From positions 57,271,897-57,335,896 of the forward strand of contig NC_061115.1 in assembly GCF_002878395.1 (NCBI RefSeq): DNA of 64,000 bases, read 5' to 3'. Source of the DNA: Capsicum annuum. Its lineage: Eukaryota > Streptophyta > Magnoliopsida > Solanales > Solanaceae. Numbering within the stretch: the first letter of the stretch is position 1; each line of letters starts with the position of its first letter. Below the pieces are notes generated by a model. That model ran no database searches, had not been told where the DNA came from, and saw nothing but the letters and a program-made list of their open reading frames with translations. Shown here in pieces: positions 1 to 12,312 of the stretch. Both the position numbers and the translations under genes were made by a program.

Positions 1-574
1 GGGGAGTTTAATTCATTGTTTAAGACAGATTAGTGGCTGGGAGGATGACCAAAGTACCCCCTTTTATCTTTTAGACAAAACTGGAAAAACAAACTCTTTT
101 TATGACCTGGGTGGCCACTGCGACGTGCCACTATCGTGGTGGCTCACTGGAAAATGGACGAGCAGTAATTGGGCTTTCTCTGTAACGCGCCACGACCGTG
201 GAGCCCTTTAGTTTATTATTTTGACCACTTGCGCAACGCGCCAGTATCGTGACGTCTCACTAGAAATTGCCAAACAAGAAATTAGCCCTCTCCGCGATGC
301 GCCAATATCGTGGAGGTCCACTGAAATTTGACAATCGTCATTTTCCGCTTCTCAAATGATGGTGTTTTACGATTGGAACTTAAAATAGCCATAAATTCTT
401 ACTCGGTTATCAGATTTAGGCGAATCTTATATCGTTGGAAAGCTTATTCAATTTCCCACACAATAGGAGATCTAAATCTGAAGAATTCCACCCGTAATAA
501 ATAGTATTCATTTCAGAAGCTAACCTTTAACATTCTAGGGATGAATTTAAGCTAAGAAGGTATGGGACATTACA
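1..574 (-). repeat. 3' LTR of element A, partial
   Basis: Matches 9846-10440 of the 5' LTR almost throughout, for example the shared start of the window and the shared word ACCAAAGTACCCCC. The LTR ends at 574 with ATTACA, which is TGTAAT on the coding strand, directly next to a polypurine tract. Only the U3 portion is in the window. Confidence 0.85.
120..335 (-). promoter_or_regulatory. CG-rich dyad modules in U3 of element A (3' LTR copy)
   Basis: Four imperfect copies of a module near 121, 184, 235 and 295 share a core like CGCGCCANTATCGTGG followed by a TCCACTGGAAATT-like tail, spaced about 50-60 nt. The same cluster is in the other LTR at 9960-10170. The position in U3 suggests an enhancer-like or methylation-prone block; that role is inferred. 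Confidence 0.5.
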
Positions 575-590
575 ATATCTCCCCCTTGCA
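575..590 (-). promoter_or_regulatory. Polypurine tract of element A
   Basis: Read on the minus strand this is TGCAAGGGGGAGATAT, a purine run immediately before the TGTAAT start of the 3' LTR. This is the expected plus-strand primer of a Ty3 element. Confidence 0.7.
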
Positions 591-789
591 AACATTCATC
601 CTCAAATGTTCCTAGTTAGAATAAGAATACTGAGGAAATCTGAGGCTATAAGCTATCATGCACAACTGAATTAAACTGAGCAACTGAATCTAAATCATTC
701 TAAGCTTCTGAGTAATTCTGTGAGTGCATGAACTTACACGAGGACAACTATATAGCTGAATATATGAATAGAAAAGAACTATATCAAGG

Positions 790-2115
790 AAGAGTATTAC
801 CTTCAGCTAAATCTAAGTTTTCAGAGAAGAGGTGTGGGTACTTGACTCGGATATCTGCTTCTACTTCCCAAGTGGCACCCTCAATAGACTAATTCCGCCA
901 AAGAACTTTGACCAAGAGAACTTTTTTGTTCCTCATTCTACGAATCTTATGATCTAAAATCTCAACTGGAATCTCTTCGTAAGAAAGGCTATTCTGAATA
1001 TCTGAGCTTTCTAAAGAAACTACAATGGTGGAGTCACCGATACACTTCTTAAGCATAGAGAAGTGGAATATAGGATGAATAGCTGACAAGTTGCCGGCAA
1101 ATCAAGCTCATAAGCTAATTTCCCAACACGACTCACAATTCTATAAGGGACAATATACTGGGGACTAAGTTTCCCCTTCTTGCCAAATCTCTTTACCCCT
1201 TTTACGGGTGAAATCTTCAGATACACTAAATCACCAACCTCAAACTCAAGGTCCCTTCTTCTCACATCTGTATAGGATTTCTGACAACTCTGAGCTATTT
1301 TTAATCTCTCTCTAATCAATTTAACTTTCTCCAAAGCTTCAAACACTACGTTCGGCCTAAGCAAAGTGGCCTCACCCACTTCAAACCAACCTATGGGTAA
1401 TCTACATCTTCTCCCATAAAAAGCCTCAAACGGGGCCATCTGTATGCTAGAATGGTAACTGTTATTATAAGCGAACTCAATCAACTACAATTGCTCATCC
1501 CAACTATCTTTGAAATCAAGAGTACATGCTCTCAACATATCCTTTCGAGTCTGAATGGTCCTCTCTTCCTGACCATCTGTCTGAGAGTGGAAAGCTAAAC
1601 TAAGATGTGCTTAGGTACCAAGACCCTTCTAAAAAGCTCTCCAAAACTGGGAGTGAACTGAGTACCCCCATCTGAGATGATAGACAAGGGAACTCCATAC
1701 AATCTAACTAACTCTCGGATATACAACTTAGCATAATTCTCAGCTATATAGGATGTATGAACTGGCAAAAAATGCACTGACTTAGTCAATCTGTCTATGA
1801 TAACCCAAATTGAATAATACTGGCAACGCGAATGGGGTAAACCAATCACAAAATCCATATTCACCTCTTCCCACTTCTAAGTGGGGATACTAAACTCTTG
1901 CAACATGCCACCAGTTCTTTGGTGCTCTACCTTAACCTGTTGACAAGTTGCACACTTAGATACGAACGCCGCTATATCCCTCTTCATACCACTTCACCAA
2001 TAGATTTTCCATAAGTCGCGTTACATCTTAGTACCACTGAGATGAATAGCATAACGTGCTCTATGGTCTTTAGCCATAATCCGCTATCTCAATCCATCAA
2101 CACATGGCACACATA
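790..2115 (-). pseudogene. Element A integrase with C-terminal chromodomain, broken
   Basis: Integrase inserts the cDNA into the host genome; the chromodomain can steer it to marked chromatin. Reading leftwards from 2115: a CxxC pair of the zinc-binding N-terminus (about 1945-1975, read as CATC); a core segment at 1864-1595 with the first Asp in MDFVIGLP and the second in IISDGGTQF; the third acidic residue in DGQEERTIQT near 1565; the core tail and GPY/F-like module (1484-1110, with FGKKGKLSPQY); then a frameshift into the chromodomain stretch (1089-800). The chromodomain contains VLWRN followed by a stop at 886-888, and further conserved residues continue to about 800. Several stops and frameshifts make it non-functional. 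Confidence 0.85.
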
Positions 2116-2900
2116 ATTTACTTTAGTATCTCAACACGCCATCTCTCCCTTGGGTGAAACCTCTACTTTTTGGCCTTTAATTGACTCCTTTTGTTTGACC
2201 AGACTAGAATCCATATCTTGCTTCTCCTTTACTTCCGAAACTAGGGAAGATTCAGAACTACTCTGAATCCATAAATTCCCTTCAGCTGAATCAACCAACC
2301 TAATGCCCAATCTAGCTAAATGATGAACTTCTCGAGCTAACTCTTTCTTATCATTCTCCACATGAGCAACATTACCCATAGAAAATCTACTAAGGATGTC
2401 TTCTACTACATTGGCCTTGCTCGAATAATGCAATACGCTTATGTCATAATTCTTCAATAATTCTAACCATCTCCTCTGACAAAGATTTAACTCTCTCTGG
2501 GTAAACACATACTGCAAACTTTTATGGTCTGTGAACACATCAACTTGTACACTATATAGATAGTGTCTCTAGATTTTTAACGCAAACACCACAACAGCTA
2601 ATTCAAGATCATTGGTTGGGTAATTCTTTTCATGAGGCTTAAGCTGTCTAGAGACATAGGCTATGACCTTACCTCTCTGCATCAACACACAACCCAAACC
2701 AATTCTAGAGACATCACAATACACCACAAAACTATCTGTACCATCAGGTAATGCTAGGACTGGGGCTGTAGTAAGTCGAGTCTTTAACTCCTGAAAACTC
2801 TTCTCGTAGGAATCTGACCACTGGAACTTAACTTTCTTTTGGGTCAATCTAGACATAGGAGATACAATAGATGAGAAACCCTCAACAAACATATCTAATA
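2116..2900 (-). pseudogene. Element A RNase H domain and linker, broken
   Basis: RNase H removes the RNA strand during cDNA synthesis. Segment 2892-2569 has the connection and start of RNase H ([14 protein letters not shown], then [18 protein letters not shown] with the catalytic Asp, and [15 protein letters not shown]). A stop at 2569-2571 replaces what is normally a Trp codon. The frame then resumes unchanged at 2538 with FTDHKSLQYVFTQ and continues through the linker toward integrase, ending at 2131. The single in-frame stop means one nonsense change inactivated this stretch. Confidence 0.85.
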
Positions 2901-3720
2901 ACTATATAGACCTAAAAAACTCCTAATATCTGATAGAGAGATGGGTCTAGGCTAATTTCTTATGGCTTCAATCTTTTGGGGATCAACTCTAATGCCATCG
3001 GTGGAAATAATATGATCGAGAAAAGCTATTGAAATTAACCAAAATTCACACTTACTAAATTTGGCAAACAATTGATGATCTCTAAGAGTTTGCAAGACAA
3101 TCCTAAGATAATCTATATGGTCATCCTCACTACGTGAGTACACAAGGATATCATCTATGAATACTATAACAAACATGTCAAGATACTATTTAAACACTCG
3201 GTTTATGAGGTCCATAAAAGCTGTTGGAGCATTGGTTAGCCCAAAGGACATGAGTAGAAGCTCAAAATGACCATAATGGGTCCTAAAAGCTATCTTTGGA
3301 ATATCACATTCCCTTACTTTAAGCTGATGATAGCCAGATCTAAGGTCTAGTTTTGAGAAATAACTCATAGCTTGGAATTGGTCAAATAAGTCATCAATCC
3401 TAGGAAGAGGGTATTTGTTCTTAAATGTAACCTTATTCAATTGATTATAGTCAATGCATATTTGCAAAGAACCATCTTTCGTCCATACTAATAGGATGAG
3501 AGTGCCCCATAGAGAAACACTAGGCCTTATGAATCCTTTATCTTAAAGATCTTTGAGTTGCTCTTTTAACTTTTTAAAATCAGCAGAAGCCATACAGTAT
3601 GGAGGGATAGAAATAGGTTGAATATCGAGAAGAAAGTCAATACCAAATTTTATCTCTCTATCGGGAGGTACCCTTGGGAGATCTTCTGGAAAAATATCCA
3701 AAAAATCATTGACCACACTG
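2901..3720 (-). pseudogene. Element A reverse transcriptase, broken
   Basis: Reverse transcriptase copies the element RNA into DNA. The stretch at 3467-3186 shows [11 protein letters not shown], the [13 protein letters not shown] core and [12 protein letters not shown]. The next piece, 3176-2952, is in the same frame after a stop and has the catalytic FIDD box in [10 protein letters not shown], here intact. The N-terminal part (3700-3470) is present but interrupted by stops. The motif set is that of Ty3/gypsy. Confidence 0.85.
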
Positions 3721-3849
3721 ACTGACTGAATTGTTGGAGTCTCCGACTTAGTGTCTTTGACTCAAACAAGATGATAGATATATCTTTTAGAAATCAAATT
3801 TCTTGATTTAAGATAAGATATGAAATGTCTTTTAGGGGACACTGAATTA

Positions 3850-4170
3850 CCTGACCACTCAAAGACTGGCTTATCGGGAAATTAAAAGTTCACCACACAG
3901 GTGCGACAATATATTGAAGCATAATAGGAATGAAGCCAATCCATACCAAGAATAAAATCAAAATCAACCATGTCTAACTCTATCAAGTCTGCTAACACGA
4001 CCTTATGAAGGACAGTGACAAGATACTTTTTATAGATTTATTTAGCTACAACTGACTCGCCTACTGGAGTAGAAACTAAGAAGGGCTCAGGGATCTTTCT
4101 CAAAATTTACTGCAAATAATGGGGTCACATAAGAGAAACTCAACCCAGGGTCTAACAACACATATACATA
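3850..4170 (-). pseudogene. Element A aspartic protease, broken
   Basis: The protease cleaves Gag-Pol. On the minus strand LLDPGLSFSYVTP (near 4160-4120) is the active-site Asp loop, a variant of DxGS. Further on, near 3975-3915, DMVDFDFILGMDWLHSYY is the conserved C-terminal block of chromovirus proteases. The region between is out of frame in places. Confidence 0.75.
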
Positions 4171-4905
4171 AAGATGAAAGATACGAAACATACCAGTCAT
4201 AATATGGTAAAGCATAAAACTGATTCTGGCACTGATCACCATCTGTCTAGATGAGGTACCCTGAGGAGGGGCTGGGCGACCTAGAGGAGCTGGTGCACTA
4301 TTAGCCTGAGTCTGAGAGTGAACATCCTTATTTCTCTATCTAGCATGCAGGCACTCTTTGATTCTATGGCCCAGCTCTCCGACCATCTAAAAACTTACCC
4401 GGATGATTCTTACCGCACCTGGTACACTGAGGATAACTGGGCCTATTACTCATGCTATTCTGAGATCTGGACATAGAAAACTTATCCTACTGTTCTTATC
4501 TAGTTCTGGGTGTAGGAGCACTGGCTAAAGATGGTGCATGTATAGATGAATGATTCTGAAACTACGAATGATTTTCTTCTCCAGACCTATTCTGACCATG
4601 ATCAAACTTCCCTGTTCTAGCTATCTTATTTACTCTCTCTCTCTTTTCTTTATCTTCTTTGCCTCAATCTGCTGAGCATGCATTATCAATCTAGGAAGGT
4701 CCATATCTCCAATGAGCATAGCAGTTCTACACTCCTTAATTACTAACCCAGACACAGCATCCATAAACTTACTCATGCTTGACCTAGGGTCAGCCATCTG
4801 TTCAGGGGCTTACTTAGACAACTGGTTGAACTTGAGGCAATACTCTTTTACTATAATTGAGCCTTGCCTTAGATTCATGAAATCTTTTATCTTAGCTTTC
4901 CTTAT

Positions 4906-7424
4906 CTCACTGTAACGCCCCAAGTCTGTACCCCAGATGTTACACGGTGCTCATAATTCCGAAGGACTACAAGCTAACCCATGACTGGTACCTGCTGCAT
5001 TAACTAAATAATAATATTATAATATGCAAAAATTAGGTAGAAAATATGCCATAAGGTTCAATACAGAAATAAAATTGAATATGGTATAACAATACAAAAA
5101 CTGAAATATTTGTCTAAAAATACTCTAGTCTGAAAATCCTCTAAGCTGTCTAAAATGTGGAGTTGATGGGACAAGTCCCTAACTAAATCCAGCTACTGAA
5201 ATAAAACTGAAATTCTGAGGTAATAATCATGTTCTCGAACTACGAGAAATCACCACTAACTCTAACTGCTGAAAATCTATAATTGCTAAGGATGATCGGG
5301 AGCCCGTACATCTGAACCTATGATATAAGACATCATAGCATAAGAGAAAAGTATGCATAGTACATTAAATGTACTGGTATGCTAAGTGAGGTAGGCTGAA
5401 ATACATGAACAATACTGACTGAATGACATGAATATAACTGAATAGGAGTACATGCATGAATATGTATACTGTAACTAAGATCGTAATAACAATGGATACT
5501 GTGTCTGAATACTGATTAACTGATATATGAGTATACTGATATTGAATTACTGATAACTGAATGTCTGTATTTGACAGTCTTAATTCTGTGGAGCTATATT
5601 GAGTTCCATACTAAACGGAATAACTATGTCTAATAGTCCTGAATCTGTAGAACTTAATTAAGTTTTGTACTAAGACTGAATTTGAAACTAAGACTGTGGG
5701 AGGTAATCATCTAACTGACATGCCCCTTTCTAAATAAATTAGGGTCCAACCTGTAACCCTAGTTTGAAGTGTGCCATACCGTGCCACGGGTAAAGATAAG
5801 CTGTGAGTTAACCCTCTGACAGGAAGCTCTTTTGTCAACCCTCGCTGATAGGAAAACTCAAATGAGATGTATCAACCCTCATAATATCTGGTAGGAAGAT
5901 ATCTCAACCTACGCTGGCTACGTAGTTCTGTAATGCAAGGATTGCTACTAAGGGTCAAACCCTCTGCTGACAGAAATGCCCCCATCCCTAGGTTAACTCG
6001 GTGCTGAATCCTACTTCCAACTGAGTAGACACTGAGCTGATTTCTAGTTCATACTGGGCTTGACTAAACTATTACTGATTATACTATCTAACTGAACTAG
6101 ACTGAGTTTATTGAGTTCTGTTAACTGATGGAATACTACTGAATTCTGTTAATTGGCTGAATTTACTGAGGCCTGAACTAAATACTGAACTAGACTGGAC
6201 TGATACTAAGTCTACTGAGTTTTTCCTGAGTTCTGTAACTAACTGAGAGTACTACTGATCATGACATGACTGATACTATCCTGAGACTGACCATGGGTCT
6301 AGGTAATCAATTAAATTATCGGGTATTAAATACCCCCAGGACTCGATAGCATAAATTATAAGACATAGCACAATCTCGAAACATGATAAATAACTACTTG
6401 ATCATCAATCATTCATTGGGACCTTCTAGAAAACACTTGCATGACATGAACTTGAATACATGCTATCATGATATAATTTTATTATTTAATTCTCATGAAC
6501 AACTCATCAAACACTTGGAAGGCATTGTATATGCACATAGTACTAATCAACACATGAGCATCACAATTTTATGGCTTTAACATGAATTTACATGATACTA
6601 TATACATGATAGTTGTTTTTACATAAATATTGCACTCAATCATGGTATAGAAATCCAATCAACATTATAATCATGAATACATTTGAATCCAAATCATGGA
6701 AAGCATAAAATCAAACTACTTGAAGTTTAAAAGAGCTTCTTGGACTCCAAGGGTGGAAAAAACCCTTGGATGAACACTTGACATACCTTGATTGCTAAAT
6801 CCTTGAAGATTAACGGTGGAATCTTAAGCCTTGAATTTGAAATTCAATCACCTAAGGTTTTTGTTCTTGAGTAATTTGTGAAATAATAAGTGTATGTTGC
6901 AAATAAAAGGCTAAATTTCGTGTATTTGAGTGTTGAAGGATGTGGGAAAAGATCCAAATACCCCTAAGGATGCGGCTTTTTAATTACTGAAAACTAAACT
7001 ATCGACGCGCAGATTAACGCGCTGTGTTATTAGCATCGACACGATGGCCAACGCATCGCGTTGAGTCTGCATCGGTTCACTGGAATTTGCATTCAGTTGA
7101 GGGAAAAATTACCTGTCGATGAGATGGACGATGCGATGCATTGATATCGTATCAATTCATTGTTTTGGTCAATTAAACATGGTCTAAGTGAGGTTTAAAA
7201 AATCTGAAACTCATTTGGGAACACCTACTGACATTCCTGATATGGATCAATCTAAAGATCGATACTTTAAGTTTATAAGAGTCATGAAATAGAGTTGCCA
7301 ACTTACGAAGGCCAAAATAATACTAAGTCTGAACACTTATATAGAATATTTTCTAAGTCTAGGGTCCCTTAGAAAGCTTAAAATACTGAGTTGAGCATAG
7401 GATTTTGCGGGGTCTTACACTCAC
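4906..7424 (-). mobile_element. S1: solo LTR (4911-7419) with CTCAC target duplication
   Basis: The element runs TGTAACGCCCC to GGTCTTACA, 2509 bp, flanked by CTCAC at 4906-4910 and 7420-7424. There is no internal region. Its left end resembles the left end of the element A LTR (shared words such as ACACGGTGCTC and AAGCTAACCC), so it is probably a Tekay-family LTR in the same minus orientation. It is inserted within the gag of element A, so it is younger than A. It contains CG-rich modules at 7000-7160. Confidence 0.9.
7000..7160 (-). promoter_or_regulatory. CG-rich dyad modules in U3 of solo LTR S1
   Basis: Repeated words such as GACGCGCAGATTAACGCGC, CAACGCATCGCGTTGAG and GACGATGCGATGCATTGA, about 260-420 nt from the LTR 5' end on the minus strand. 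This is the same relative position as the modules in the other Tekay LTRs here. A regulatory role is inferred. Confidence 0.45.
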
Positions 7425-8074
7425 GTGGGAAGAACTTGTCTAAGAACGTAGCTTGAAATATCTGCCAAGTCATGAGAGATGCATTCTCCCCTCTACTTTT
7501 CTTCCATATCACCACCCAATCATATGCAACATCCTTCAACCTATGGGATGCCAATTCTATACTCTCTTCTTCAGAAATATGTATAATTTGGGTGGTCTTC
7601 TTCAACTCATCTAAATACAATTGTGGGTCCTCACCTGTCTTTGACCCAAATAAATCTGGCTGGTTCATCCTCATAAAATCTTAAATTTTGGCTGCGGCTA
7701 AGTCCCCATCTTGCTAAGGTGGGACTGCAGCCTAACGGCCCTAAACATTAGTTATCACAACTTGGGCTAGTGCCTGAAAGGCAGCCCAAAACTCTGCATG
7801 TGACACATTCTCGTTCAAAGAATCTGAGAGCTGAGGTGGCTGGTTATCATTTTTGTGAGTGTTAGCTTGACGAGGAGGCATTTTTAATTATCATGTAAAA
7901 GCACGAGTTAGAAGCAGATAGAGACACTGAATGCACGATAGATTATGAAAGAAGAGATAATTTCCTAAGAACACTCCATAGCCGCTTGCTCATAGATGTG
8001 ATACGCTTTATACCGATGATCAAGACTCTATATAACGCAGTTTTTCTAAATCCATAGGACTCTCTAAACCTTAG

Positions 8075-8086
8075 GCTCTAATAACA
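8075..8086 (-). promoter_or_regulatory. Primer-binding site of element A (tRNA-iMet type)
   Basis: The plus strand reads GCTCTAATAACA, differing at two of 12 positions from the complement of the usual iMet primer site. It lies 4 nt from the LTR boundary at 8091. Confidence 0.7.
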
Positions 8087-8090
8087 AGTT

Positions 8091-10440
8091 TGTAACACCT
8101 TAAAATTTGAGCTCCCAGGATGCCACACGGTGCTCCAAACTACAAGTAGTCCTGAGCTAACCCTGGCTGCCTTATACTAAGTCTGGATCTCAAATTAGGA
8201 GATATGAATGTAAAATCATAATATATGCGGAAATCTTATCTGAAATATACTAAAAGTTTGGGTAAAACAATACTTAAAGATTCTGAATACTGAATCAAAT
8301 GTCTAAAACTGAATCTAGTAGTCCGACAAGTCTATACTAACTGAATCTAGAGAGTCACTGGGACAGGCCCTCAACTGACTCAAACTATTTGAAATGAATG
8401 CGAAAACATCTATTAATAAACTGAAAGTATGAATAGCTAAGTCCCCGAACTACGAGGACTCACCCACAGTAGAGTTATAGATGAGATGCTTGGAAATCAC
8501 TCGTGCTGTTGAGGCTTAGCACCTGAACCTACATTATGAGACAATGTAACACATAGACATATATGTGGATCAGTACTTTGATGATGTACTGAGTATAAAA
8601 GGGTGAATGCAATAAGTGAGCAATATCATTACAAGTTAAAAAAGAATTCATGCTAAATGTAAATAACTCAAATAGGCTTAAGTAAATCTGAAATCTAAAA
8701 ATCATAAATAATAAAGAATATACTGTAAATCTTGTGAGCCATTACACTAGTTCTGAAATCTGCATTCTGTTCATAATCTCAAATCATATAGGCTAAGTGA
8801 ACTCTGAAAACTTATTCTGAAAATATTTACTGTTAGGGAGGTCCTCTTAACCGATATAAACCATGTGAGCTACATGGAGTCCAATGTCTTAACCTCCTAA
8901 GGAAGAAACCTCATGTTAGGGAGATGTGTCATACTCTTGCCAAGGACTATAACCTAATCTAGGTGATCGATCACAAGCTAAATCTGTCATCCATATAGAA
9001 ATAGAAATAATCTCAATCAGTACCTACGTTGGCTCGTACTTCTATGGAAGATAGGGCATGCTAATCCCACACTTCCCACTCGATGCTAAATACTACTCCC
9101 TCTTAAATTTGTATGCTCAAACCATTTGAAATCCATTTTTAAAAACTAGTATAAAGATTTATATGAAAATGAGTTATGCATTTATTTGAGTAAATCTGTA
9201 ACTATAATAATTTGTAGTGGATTCCAAAGCTAAACCAATGATCGAAAGATCAAAGATTTACTGAAAAACTATAAATAATTTGCTTATAAGATGCTTAAAA
9301 CGTCCTCTTTCTTGAAGTAATAATACTATATCTTGGAATAAATAACCCATGCGTCAATCTCATGTTAAAACATCTTAAAATTCATGTGTAGTAATATAAA
9401 TATTTATAATTCATCATAAAATATGGAAATTTCAGCAATATCCATGAAAATATGAACATAATCATGAAATCAACTTTTAAATCATTGGAAATATCATAAA
9501 CTTGAAAATAATAATGATGGGTGTAAACCCTAACTTGAATTTCATGATAAATCATATAAAATTTAGTAAATTTGAATTTAAAATAAATTTTGGGCAAAAG
9601 TACGAAAGGATTATCCTTGTTGAAAAATCCCACATACCTTAATTGATGATCTTTGATGAAAATTTTGAATCTTGGATTCCTATAAATGCTTTGAAGATGA
9701 ATTCTTAGAGTTCTTATGTTGGGAATCCTCAATCTTGAATCTTTTTGGAGAATTAATGGAGGAATTTGGATTTGTTAGGGAGAAAGTTTGATGAGCTAGG
9801 GTTTTGCTTTAGAGAGATTTGATGAAAAGTGGATGTAAAGTGCTTTGGAGGGGTTTAATTCATTGTTTAAAACGGATTAGGGGCTGGGAAAATGACCAAA
9901 GTACCCCCTTTTATCTTTTAGATGGAACTGAAAAAATGAACTCTTTTTGGGAACTGGGTGGCCACTGCAATGTGCCACTATCACGGTGGCACACTAGAAA
10001 ATGGATGAGTGGGAACTGGGATTTCTCTACGACGCGCCACGACTGCGGATCCCTTTAGTTTGTCATTTTGACCACTGGCGTGATGCGCCAGTATAGCAAG
10101 GTCTCACTGGAAATTGCCAAATGAGAAATTGGCCCTCTCCGCGATGCGCCAATATTGCGGAGGTCCACTGGAATTTGACAATCATCATTTTACGCTTCGC
10201 CGTGATGCGCTAAGGGTCTAAATAATGGTGTTTTATGACTGGAAATTAAAATAGCCATAACTTCTTACTCGGTTATCAAATTTAGGCGAATCTTATTTCG
10301 TTGGAAATCTTATTCAATTTCCCACATAATTGGAGGTCTAAATCTGAAGAATTTTACCCGAAATAAATAGTATTCATTTTGAAATCTATCCCTTAATATT
10401 CTAGGAATGGATTTAAGCTAAGAAGGTATGTGTTATTACA
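8091..10440 (-). repeat. 5' LTR of element A, full length (2350 bp)
   Basis: On the plus strand it begins TGTAACACCT and ends TTATTACA, matching the LTR ends at 574 and in solo LTR D. The right end is directly followed by protease sequence of element B. Open frames at 9382-9732 and 9819-10058 are LTR sequence and not genes. Confidence 0.85.
9955..10180 (-). promoter_or_regulatory. CG-rich dyad modules in U3 of element A (5' LTR copy)
   Basis: Copies of the module seen at 120-335, for example CGCGATGCGCCAATATTGCG near 10140 and GACGCGCCACGACTGCGGA near 10031, each followed by a CCACTGGAATTT-like or related tail. They lie about 260-480 nt inside the LTR 5' end. Confidence 0.5.
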
Positions 10441-10775
10441 CTAGGGAACTCCCTTCCTATTCTATAACCAGCTTATTAAGAAATTTAAAAAAGGCTTTAC
10501 GATTCTGACAATCTAGAGAGGTATAATACTAATGGAGCAAATCCATTCCCAAGATTACATCAAAATCAACCATATCCAACTCTATCAAGTCTACCAAGGT
10601 CTCCCAACACACAGATAGATACCACACAACCCTTATAAACTCTTCTAGCAACCCTAGAATCACCTACCAGGGTAGACACATAAAAAGGGTCTAAAATACA
10701 CTTAGGATCAAAACCAAAATAAACAGACCCAGAAGAAAAAGTAGACCCCAAATCAAGAAGAAAATACACATCACA
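10441..10775 (-). pseudogene. Element B aspartic protease, C-terminal part
   Basis: The open stretch 10769-10566 reads LLDLGSTFSSGSVYFGF, containing the DLGS active-site loop. It then continues to DLGRLDRVGYG before a frame change; the other frame gives DMVDFDVILGMD at 10575-10540. The match ends at 10441, the border of element A. An intact active-site loop with a shifted C-terminus indicates an inactivated gene. Confidence 0.75.
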
Positions 10776-10929
10776 GAAAAAATTTGTAACACACTAGTAA
10801 TGACATAAGGAGAAGCCTCAGATTCTTGATGGGTGACAAAAGCATAAAGACAATTTCGACTAGTGTCAGAGCTAGAAATAGCACCCTTTTGTGCAAGAGC
10901 TAAAGAAGTAGCAACAGGGACCTTATTAG

Positions 10930-12100
10930 CTCCAGAATCAAATCTTAACGAACAATCTCACTGCATGTGAACAAGCTGGCCATACCTAAAACACTTATTC
11001 TTATCTCTTCACATACTCCACGATAGCTCTGCCTATAAAAATGACAAGAGGGATAAGATGGGGCCGACTAAGCCCCACTGGCCTATGATTGGGCACCTTG
11101 TGCCCTAAATCTACTATCAGTTTAGAAGTGACGATCACCGAATGACTTAGGATATGGAGCACTAGACATAAAATAAGAACTAGAATTTCCCTAATTCATC
11201 TTAGATTAATGCCTACCATCCCTACCACTATTCTAATAACCTCATCCATGTTTAGCATACGTGGATCTCTTACTCTACCTTTCCCCTATCTCAGCTTGCT
11301 TCTTCTTTTCCTTCTCAACCTATTACATAGACACCACAAGCCTAGAGATATCTATATCCTTATTCAACAAGGCAACCTTGCACTCCAAAACCAAATCATG
11401 ATACAAGCCTGAAGTGAACTTTCTCATCCTCACCCTCATAGATGACACCAACTTCAAAGTATAATGAGATAATTGATGAAATTTTAAGGCATACTCATTC
11501 ACAATTATTTAGCCTTGTTTCAAATTCATGAATTCCTTGGCCTTCGCCTCCCTCAACTCTTGTGGAAAGAAATGATCCAGAAAAGAACTAAAAAAGTCAT
11601 CCCACATAGTTGGCTCAATATTATATCCTTCATCTGCTTTCAATCCTTATACCACTGATTTGCCACATCCTTCAGCTAGTATGCAACAAACTCAACACTC
11701 TTAGAGTTAGAATCATACATAACTCTAAAGATCTTTTCCATTTCACTATGAAATTTTGAGGATCCTCCCCAACCATTGAACCAGTGAAAGATAGAGGGCT
11801 CAACCTCACAAATTGGCCAACTCTAGTTACCTTAGAAGATAGGGCAACAGAAACAACATGCTCAAGCTGAGAGGCCACCAGCTAGGTAAGCAAATGGATC
11901 GAATAGCAAAACTCAGCATTAAACATATTGTCTTGAGGTGCTCGAGAAGAGTTTGAGGGATATTATGGAACTCCACGAGGGCATTCAGGATATGGACCCT
12001 TATACCGGATCTGAACTCTTTAAATAGGATGTGTTTTGTCCACATTGTCCTCAAGTGGGATAGAGGAGTTTCCACGAGCATCAAATCTTCTGGGAGGCAT
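10930..12100 (-). pseudogene. Element B gag, broken
   Basis: The start is the ATG complementary to 12098-12100 (MPPRRFDARGNS). A well-preserved piece at 11878-11730 reads ASQLEHVVSVALSSKVTRVG and continues with QFVRLSPLSFTGS and GEDPQNFI, the conserved N-terminal gag block. A degenerate zinc knuckle near 11003-10970 reads CFRYGQLVHMQ, with the second Cys changed to Tyr. Frameshifts and stops separate these blocks. The longer open frame at 11827-12114 is in a different phase and is not gag. Confidence 0.7.
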
Positions 12101-12296
12101 AATCTGATATTCAAACAAACGGGAATTAAAGGAGATTCAAGGCATTAGACTCTACGACCTGAAATAGAATAACAAGAAAAGAAAACATTCATGAATGTCT
12201 TATAGCCTCTCCCTTATAAGTGTAGCATGCTACACACCTCTAAAAGAGACTATACTTGACACGGCTTTGTGGATACTCAATTGACCATGAACGTAG

Positions 12297-12308
12297 ACTT
12301 TGATACAA
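12297..12308 (-). promoter_or_regulatory. Primer-binding site of element B (iMet type, decayed)
   Basis: Plus strand ACTTTGATACAA, 9 of 12 matches to the complement of the iMet primer site, 4 nt from the LTR start at 12313. The spacing equals that in element A. Confidence 0.55.
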
Positions 12309-12312
12309 ATTT

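Larger units (their letters stand above)
4300..7881 (-). pseudogene. Element A gag, split by a solo LTR
   Basis: Gag forms the particle and binds RNA. It probably starts at the ATG whose complement is 7879-7881 (MPPRQAN, the usual start in these elements). The best-preserved part is 7674-7420, with NQPDLFGSKTGEDPQLYLDE and YDWVVIWKK, up to FFPRE. At that point solo LTR S1 (4911-7419) is inserted. Gag resumes at 4910 and runs toward a zinc knuckle near 4430-4395 that reads CTRCGKNHPGKF, where the last Cys is replaced by Phe. Stops lie before and after this knuckle. Confidence 0.8.
1..10440 (-). mobile_element. Element A: Tekay-type Ty3/gypsy chromovirus, nearly complete but decayed
   Basis: On the minus strand the parts run 5' LTR (8091-10440), primer site, gag, protease, reverse transcriptase, RNase H, integrase with chromodomain, polypurine tract and 3' LTR (1-574, cut by the window edge). 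This order and the integrase-linked chromodomain are those of Ty3 chromoviruses of the Tekay/Del lineage. All coding parts carry stops and frameshifts, so the copy is dead. Its gag is interrupted by solo LTR S1. Its right end abuts the middle of an older element (B), so A appears inserted into B; the matching left flank and target duplication lie outside the window. Confidence 0.85.

Noticed and set aside
4712..4915. Plus-strand 67-codon frame
   Set aside because: Antisense shadow of the gag of element A.
7472..7684. Plus-strand 70-codon frame
   Set aside because: Antisense shadow of the best-preserved gag block of element A.
11209..11412. Plus-strand 67-codon frame
   Set aside because: Antisense to decayed gag of element B; no domain.
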